From Pseudoduganella rivuli (lineage in GTDB: Bacteria; Pseudomonadota; Gammaproteobacteria; Burkholderiales; Burkholderiaceae_D): 64,000 nt of DNA. The DNA is taken from positions 62,001-126,000 of the forward strand of contig NZ_WKJJ01000010.1 of the NCBI RefSeq assembly GCF_009674485.1, written 5' to 3'. The notes under the pieces were generated by a model. It made no database searches and was not told the DNA's origin. It was given only the letters and a program-made list of their open reading frames with translations. Shown here piece after piece: positions 58,293-64,000 of the stretch; positions within the stretch are counted from its first letter, which is position 1; each line of letters begins with the position of its first letter. A program made the translations under genes and the position numbers.

Positions 58293-59539
58293 TCCGCGCC
58301 AGCCCTTCCGGCGCCATGACGGAGGGGTGCCGTGTTCTTGCAATCCGTATTTCAATCCCGCATCCAGGCCTGGATGGCGCAAGTGCGGCGGCAAATGGCG
58401 CTGCCGCTGCGCATCGAATTGTGGAATGGCCAGCAACTGGATTTTTCCACCGAGGCGCCGCGCGTGACGATCCGCGTGCCGCAGCCATCGGCTGCCCGCT
58501 ACCTGCTGACGCCGTCGCTGGCCAATCTGGGTTCCGCTTACGTGGAAGGCGCCATCGAAGTGCGGGGCGCGGCGCGCGACATGATTGCCGTCGTCAACGC
58601 GCTGGCCCGCACCACCCTGGCGCAGCCGGGCCGCGCCGCCAGCGTGGTGCGCAATTTCGTCCACAGCAAAACCCGCGATGCGGAAGCGATCCGCTACCAC
58701 TACGACGTCTCCAACGAGTTTTACGCGCAATTCCTCGATCCCGCCATGGTGTACTCGTGCGCTTATTTCGAACGGGGCGATGAAGACCTGGCCACTGCGC
58801 AACAGCAGAAAATCGACCATATCCTCACCAAGATCCGCCTGCGGCCGGGCCAGACCCTGCTCGACATCGGCTGTGGCTGGGGCGCGCTGGCGATCCGCGC
58901 GGCGCAGCAGTATGGTGCGCGCTGCGTCGGCATCACGCTGTCGGAAAACCAGTATGCGCTGGCGCGGCAGCGGGTCGAACAGGCGGGGCTGGCGCACCTG
59001 GTGGAAATCCGCCTGCAGGATTACCGCGACGTGCGCGGCACGTTCGACCGCATCACCAGCGTCGGCATGTTTGAACATGTCGGCAAACGCCATTTGGCGG
59101 AATATTTCTCCGCCATGGCGCACCTGCTGGCCGAAGATGGCGTGGCCATGAACCACGGCATCACCAGCACGGACCACGACAACCGCGAAACGCCGTACGG
59201 CGGCGGCGAATTCATCGACAAATACGTGTTCCCGCAAGGTGAACTGGTGCACGTGGGCGAAGTATTGAAGGCCATGCAGCAGGGCGGGCTGGAAGCGTAC
59301 GACATGGAAAACCTGCGCCGCCATTACGCCCGCACCTGTGCGATCTGGACCGACAATGCGGAAGCGCACGCGGACCGCATGCGCGCGCTGGGCGGCGACA
59401 AGCGCTACCGCATCTGGCACGTGTACCTGGCGGGATGCAGCTATGCGTTCGACCAGGACTGGATCAGCCTGTACCAGATCGTCTGCGGCAAGGCGGGACG
59501 GCATCCACAGGCGTTGCCGTGGTCGCGGCGGTACATGTA

Positions 59540-61807
<2,268 letters not shown>

Positions 61808-61808
61808 G

Positions 61809-62861
61809 TCAGGCGCCGCCGGCGGCGTGTTCAGGATCTTCGTAGCGGGCGCGGATCGCCTGCACATCGTCCCAGCGCGCCAGCAAGGCTTCCACGCAGC
61901 GGGGATCGAAGTGGCTGCCGCTGTTGTCGAGCAGGTACTGGCGCGCCGCCTCCATGGTCCATGGGCGCTTGTACGGGCGGCGGCTGGTCAGCGCATCGAA
62001 TACGTCGGCCACGGCGACGATGCGGCCCGCCAGTGGAATCGCGTCGCCCTGCAAGCGGTGCGGATAGCCGGCGCCGTCGTAGCGCTCGTGGTGCGTCAGC
62101 GCGATGGCGGCGGCCAGTTGCAGCATGCGCGCCTGGCTGCTTTTCAGGATGTCATAGCCGATTTGCGCGTGCTGGCGCATGACCGCCATTTCCTCGTCAT
62201 TCAGGCGGCCCGGCTTCAGCAGGATCTGGTCGGGCGTGCCGACCTTGCCCACGTCGTGCATGGGCGCGGCATTGAAGATGTCTTCCTGCTCTTGCGGCGG
62301 CAATCCCAGCTGGTCGGCGATCAGGCGCGAATAATGGGCCATGCGCAGGATGTGGGCGCCCGTTTCCGGGTCGCGGTATTCCGATGCGCGCGCCAGCAGC
62401 ATGATGGTTTCCTGTTCGCGGTCGCGCAATTCCACCGTGGCCTTGGCCACTTCGTCGGCCAGCCAGCTGGCGCGGTGCTGCAAGCCCACCGTGGCGCGCC
62501 GCAATTGCAGCATGTTGCGGGTGCGGGCCAGGAATTCGACCTTGTCGATCGGCTTGATCAGGAAATCGCTGGCGCCGTTTTCCAGCGCCCGGTGCCGCAC
62601 TTCGACATCCATGCTGGCCGTCACCATCAGCACGGGCGGACGTTCGCGCGGATCCCCCTGCAAGCGGGCGATCAATTCCAGCCCGTTCATATCGGGCATC
62701 ATGTAATCGATGATCAGCAAATCCCACGGGTGGCTGTTGCACCATTCCAGCGCCGGCTGCGCGGCCTGGAATGTCACGGTCTGCACGTCATCGAGCTTGC
62801 CGATCAGACGCGACATCAAAACCAGGTTGATGTGCGTGTCGTCGACGATTACGACGTTCAT
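61809..62861 (-). CDS. HD-GYP response regulator, predicted c-di-GMP phosphodiesterase (RpfG-like)
   Basis: A 350-residue protein: receiver with D52 in 'LLIIDYMMPDMNG', then an HD-GYP domain with HD at 202-203 ('APMHDVGKVGTPD') and 'HHERYDGAGYP'. The GYP consensus reads GAGYP, a common variant. It should lower c-di-GMP when phosphorylated. It starts 6 bp after the msrA stop and ends just before the kinase start, so msrA, this gene and the kinase form one likely transcript. It resembles the 33102-34091 regulator in layout but is not a close copy. Confidence 0.95.
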   Translation of the reverse strand: MNVVIVDDTHINLVLMSRLIGKLDDVQTVTFQAAQPALEWCNSHPWDLLIIDYMMPDMNGLELIARLQGDPRERPPVLMVTASMDVEVRHRALENGASDFLIKPIDKVEFLARTRNMLQLRRATVGLQHRASWLADEVAKATVELRDREQETIMLLARASEYRDPETGAHILRMAHYSRLIADQLGLPPQEQEDIFNAAPMHDVGKVGTPDQILLKPGRLNDEEMAVMRQHAQIGYDILKSSQARMLQLAAAIALTHHERYDGAGYPHRLQGDAIPLAGRIVAVADVFDALTSRRPYKRPWTMEAARQYLLDNSGSHFDPRCVEALLARWDDVQAIRARYEDPEHAAGGA

Positions 62862-62867
62862 GTGTGG

Positions 62868-63395
62868 TTATTTGAGCCGGCTGCTGTGCATCTTACGGAA
62901 CTTGGCGACTTTCGGCTCCACCACGAAAGCGCAATAACCCTGCAGCGGGTGCTGGGCAAAGTAATTCTGGTGATAGTCTTCCGCGCGGTAATACGGCTGC
63001 GGCGCCGACAATTCCGTGACGATCGGGGCATCCCACACCGCCGCCATTTCCGCCATCACCTGGCGCGCCGTGGCTTCCTGTTCCGGCGACTGGTAATAAA
63101 TGACGGAGCGGTACTGGGTGCCGACATCGTTGCCCTGGCGGTTCAGGGTGGTGGGATCGTGGATCGTAAAGAAGATTTCCAGGATGTCGCGGTAGGTGAT
63201 GACGGCCGGATCGAAGGCCAGTTTCACCACTTCGGCGTGGCCGGTGCCGCCGGTGCAAACCTGTTCATACGTGGGATTTGCCTGCTGCCCGCCCGTATAA
63301 CCCGATTCCACGGCTGTGACGCCCCGCACCTCCAGGTATACCGCCTCAATACACCAAAAGCAGCCGCCCCCAAGGACAGCGGTTTCCGTGGTCAT
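62868..63395 (-). CDS. msrA: Peptide methionine-S-sulfoxide reductase MsrA
   Basis: A 175-residue enzyme. The ATG at 63395 has AGGGGG 5 nt upstream; the longer frame is spurious. The catalytic motif 'GGGCFWCIEAVY' has the resolving/sulfenic Cys C12 (GCFW), and 'GYTGGQQANPTYEQVCTGGTGHAEVVKLAFDP' and 'NRQGNDVGTQYRSVIYY' follow. It repairs the S-form of methionine sulfoxide, using thioredoxin (trxA at 13 kb encodes a possible reductant). No signal peptide, so cytoplasmic. It heads an unusual operon with an HD-GYP regulator and a hybrid kinase. Its start faces the flavin-reductase gene across a 109-bp divergent region. Confidence 0.95.
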   Translation of the reverse strand: MTTETAVLGGGCFWCIEAVYLEVRGVTAVESGYTGGQQANPTYEQVCTGGTGHAEVVKLAFDPAVITYRDILEIFFTIHDPTTLNRQGNDVGTQYRSVIYYQSPEQEATARQVMAEMAAVWDAPIVTELSAPQPYYRAEDYHQNYFAQHPLQGYCAFVVEPKVAKFRKMHSSRLK

Positions 63396-63504
63396 ACAGC
63401 CCCCTGTGCAGAGATCACTTTCATAAAGGCTACTGTAACGCAAATGGGGCCAGACTGCATCCCTGCGTTCTTTGGCATAATGGCGGAAAGATACAGGCAT
63501 TCCT

Positions 63505-64000
63505 ATGAATATAAGCTCCCCCCGCGCCGAGTCGCGCGAATTCGATTCCCTGCATTTCCGGCAGGCGCTGTCGCAATTCGCCACCGGCGTCACAGTCATC
63601 ACCACGCGCCTCGAAGACGGCAGTTTTCGCGGCTTGACGGCCAGTTCCTTCAATTCCGTATCGCTGGACCCGCCGCTGGTGCTGTGGAGCCTGGGAACGT
63701 CCGCCAACAGCCTGCCGATTTTCAGCGGCAATTCGCATTACGTCATCAATGTACTGAATGCGGAACAGGCTCACCTGGCGAAGCTGTTTTCGCGCCGCTC
63801 GGACGACCCGTGGGATGGCGTGGAATTTGAATTGTCGCGCACCGGCATGCCGATCCTGAAGGACGCCATCGCGTGGTTCGAATGCCACAACCGCAGCCGC
63901 TACCCGGAAGGCGACCACGTGATCTTTGTCGGCGAAGTCGAAGATTGCGCTTTTACGCCCCAATCCCCCCTCATCTTCCATGGCGGACAGTTCGGCAAGC
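63505..64000 (+). CDS. Flavin-reductase-like domain protein, 5' part (runs off window)
   Basis: At least 165 residues; the frame is open at the window end. The ATG at 63505 follows AGG at 7 nt. The start 'FDSLHFRQALSQFATGVTVITTR...GLTASSFNSVSLDPPLVLWSLG' is the FMN-binding flavin-reductase (HpaC/RutF-type) signature, with 'SHYVINVLNAEQAHLAKLFSRR' and 'FECHNRSRYPEGDHVIFVGEVE'. Such proteins reduce flavin with NAD(P)H for a partner monooxygenase or act as oxidoreductases with bound FMN. No monooxygenase is visible in the window, and one may follow downstream. Confidence 0.92.
   Translation, partial: MNISSPRAESREFDSLHFRQALSQFATGVTVITTRLEDGSFRGLTASSFNSVSLDPPLVLWSLGTSANSLPIFSGNSHYVINVLNAEQAHLAKLFSRRSDDPWDGVEFELSRTGMPILKDAIAWFECHNRSRYPEGDHVIFVGEVEDCAFTPQSPLIFHGGQFGK

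Overview
The window is a 64 kb stretch of a GC-rich betaproteobacterial chromosome. Gene content and protein style (rho followed by a zinc-free rpmE2, many hybrid sensor kinases, frequent GTG/TTG starts, a GDP-D-rhamnose cassette, Ada fused in the E. coli manner) point to Burkholderiales, most likely Oxalobacteraceae such as Janthinobacterium, Duganella or Massilia. That assignment is inference from protein resemblance; no 16S gene is present. Coding density is high. Clear RNA signals are one tRNA-Leu(CAA) gene with its promoter and terminator, and a few intrinsic terminators.

Layout. 1-4.8 kb: end of a TonB-dependent receptor, an APC amino-acid permease, and an opposite-strand outer-membrane barrel with a small periplasmic binding-like protein. 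4.8-7.6 kb: Ada with an overlapping 2OG-Fe(II) oxygenase, divergent from a HutC-like regulator. 7.7-12.8 kb: a very large NMT1-sensor hybrid kinase and a receiver-only protein. 13-17.9 kb: trxA, rho, rpmE2, a GT39-type membrane glycosyltransferase and a periplasmic SBP-3-like protein. 18.1-21.0 kb: a divergent FtsH-like membrane AAA+ metalloprotease facing two paralogous small exported proteins. 21.0-23.0 kb: an accessory-looking stretch with a structured leader and tiny ORF, a GNAT gene, a probable IS relic and a RAMA-like orphan. 23-26.3 kb: a KimA-like permease, tRNA-Leu and proline iminopeptidase. 26.5-27.6 kb: a lytic-transglycosylase-like protein without signal peptide overlapping an exported LprI-like protein. 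27.8-30.3 kb: an MBOAT/AlgJ-type polysaccharide acetylation pair. 30.4-34.1 kb: hybrid kinase plus HD-GYP regulator. 34.1-38.3 kb: gmd-rmd-GT-GT. 38.5-42.8 kb: maeB, two small membrane proteins, thiL. 42.8-48.0 kb: a yfiR-kinase-GGDEF/EAL operon. 48.2-52.6 kb: pncC, a phosphoesterase, and a LysR-controlled pirin/DoxX/NADP-oxidoreductase cluster. 52.7-57.0 kb: a zinc-type ArsR/CDF pair, cysteine synthase, FKBP, thpR, tcdA. 57.1-64 kb: a hemerythrin-PdxH fusion, a CFA synthase, a second kinase/HD-GYP pair behind msrA, and the start of a flavin-reductase-domain gene.

How they fit together. Three loci (30.4-34.1, 42.8-48.0, 59.5-62.9 kb) join hybrid kinases to predicted c-di-GMP phosphodiesterases (two HD-GYP, one EAL), and envelope polysaccharide genes lie beside or near two of them. 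This suggests a surface-to-motile lifestyle switch, but regulation of those polysaccharides by the neighbouring kinases is not shown by the sequence. The most unusual items are the hemerythrin-PdxH fusion, the divergent FtsH-like protease with its paralogous neighbours, the transglycosylase/LprI pair, a GGDEF domain lacking a metal-binding Asp, and a 12-2-12 operator matched to a DxH(x10)Hx2E zinc sensor.
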